Of a stretch of 37,500 nt of DNA, positions 36,303-37,500 are shown in pieces. Made by a program: the position numbers and the translations under genes. Source of the DNA: Neocallimastix lanati (nom. inval.) (lineage: Eukaryota > Neocallimastigomycota > Neocallimastigomycetes > Neocallimastigales > Neocallimastigaceae); assembly GCA_016946835.1 (NCBI GenBank), contig JACVTC010000087.1:220001-257500 (forward strand), written 5' to 3'. Position 1 is the first letter of the stretch, and each line of letters opens with the position of its first letter. Under the pieces are notes generated by a model. That model was not told the DNA's origin, searched no databases, and saw only the letters and a list, made by a program, of their open reading frames with translations.

Positions 36303-37500
36303 TTTTGAAATGAATATAAATATTAATAATAATAATAATAAGAAATAATGAAAATACACAACTAATAATAAATTTATCTATTATTTATTATTTATTTATT
36401 TAATTATTATTTATTTATTATTTATTTATTATTTATTTATTATTTATTTATTATTTATTTATTTATTTATTATTTATAGTTTGTTAGTTATTTATTTAGT
36501 TATTTAGTTATTATTTACTTATTTTTTATAATTACTATTTGTTATTTATAATTATAATTCTTATCATGACCATAGTATTAATATTATTATTATTTTCATT
36601 ATTATAACAAAAGTTTATTTAAACTACTCCTTCTTAATGAACCAATTTTGAAAATAGTTATATTCTATATAAATTGGTTTGGATCAACATTTATAATAGA
36701 CAAATAATAAATAAATAATGCAATAAATATAATTGAGTAAAAATTATAATAAACATAAACTAAAAAATATATAGATAGATATGTGCATGTGTATGTGTAT
36801 GTGTTTATATCATCATATTAATAAAATATTCACTATAAAAATAAAATACATTAAGTTTTTATAAAATAAAATAAAAATAAAAAAAATAATAATAATAAAT
36901 AATATTAAATAATAATTATTAAATAATAATTAATAATTAATTTGTTTAGTTTAAAAATAACAAAAAAAAATTAATTAAATGATTAATTAAAAGAAGAACT
37001 ATAATACAACATTAAAGCATAATTAAAAAATAAATAAATAATAGTAAATGAATTTTTTTATTAAAATATTCTTTTATAATTTAGACTTTGCCTTATTTTT
37101 TTTTTATTATCATTATTTATTATTCATTATTCATTATTTATTATTCATTTATATAATGAAATAACAATGATTCTATTTCAAAGAGCTAAATAATAATTAA
37201 TTTTAATATAAAAATAAAAGTAAAAAAAAAAAAATAATAATGAAGACTTAATATATAAATTTAACCAATCATCACTATAACTTGTTTATATGAAAGTTCA
37301 ACAATAGGGTTTGAAAAATAAATAAAAATAATATTAAAAGTAAAAAAAAAAAAAATCTGTATTTTATATAACTATATAATTATATTATATTTATAATATG
37401 AAATGAATATGAATAATTGGAAGAGAATAAATCCATTTATAAATAAGAATAGACTTTTAAATAAATTTTATATAATACAGATTATAGACATTTTCTTTTT

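Larger units (their letters stand above)
34613..37500. other. Non-coding right end of the window
   Basis: About 2.9 kb with no supported gene on either strand. It holds a hairpin at 34863-34894, a 13-nt motif in inverted and direct copies at 35724-35798, a duplicated block of about 130 bp (35994-36120 and 36173-36302), (TTAT/TTTA)n at about 36378-36470, a short hairpin at 36640-36679, and scattered A and T runs. The promoter of the small gene lies at its left end. Confidence 0.65.

Noticed and set aside
36610-36690. Possible minus-strand coding tail reading FQNWFIKKE
   Set aside because: Only nine residues before a stop, no usable acceptor and no continuation; the short inverted repeat there explains the mixed bases better.

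Overview
This is an extremely AT-rich eukaryotic nuclear window. Intergenic DNA and introns are almost pure A/T with long homopolymers and microsatellites. Genes carry many short GT-AG introns, and the proteins are full of Asn, Ser, Glu and Lys low-complexity tracts. The best fit is an anaerobic gut fungus (Neocallimastigomycota). Base composition and poly-Asn tracts also recall Dictyostelium, but one gene with 18 introns and genes that look ciliary (a Tctex-type dynein light chain and a giant coiled-coil protein with a possible CCDC87-like C-terminus) favour a zoospore-forming fungus. The organism assignment is inference.

Layout, left to right. (1) Minus strand, 1-3165: the 5' two exons of a gene for a large disordered protein with PPTPVKP repeats and an Asn/Tyr prion-like tract; the gene runs off the left edge. 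(2) 3166-5561: a divergent intergenic region with a roughly 490-bp fold-back element (4167-4655) and a heptanucleotide array. (3) Plus strand, 5562-8601: a TRAPPC12-like subunit in two exons, 925 aa. (4) Plus strand, 9660-11989: a Tctex-type dynein light chain in four exons, 363 aa, with a long acidic N-terminal extension. (5) Minus strand, 12618-14092: a FRA10AC1 homologue in four exons, 322 aa. (6) Minus strand, 14948-28081: one 19-exon gene that reads without a break through every junction to give about 2,639 aa, including a 16-nt micro-exon. (7) 28082-30964: non-coding, with hairpins and palindromes. (8) 30965-32418: an island of less AT-rich sequence with two related, degenerate minus-strand coding copies and smaller coding remnants. 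(9) Minus strand, 34207-34612: a small two-exon gene (85 aa). (10) 34613-37500: non-coding, with a duplicated block of about 130 bp.

Exon joins were worked out by hand by matching splice sites, reading-frame phase and, where available, family conservation. All summed coding lengths are multiples of three. The Tctex light chain and the giant protein both suggest motile-cilium (zoospore) biology; TRAPPC12 and FRA10AC1 are general cellular genes (vesicle tethering, and a nuclear protein linked to splicing). No tRNA, rRNA, CRISPR or recognisable intact transposase was seen.
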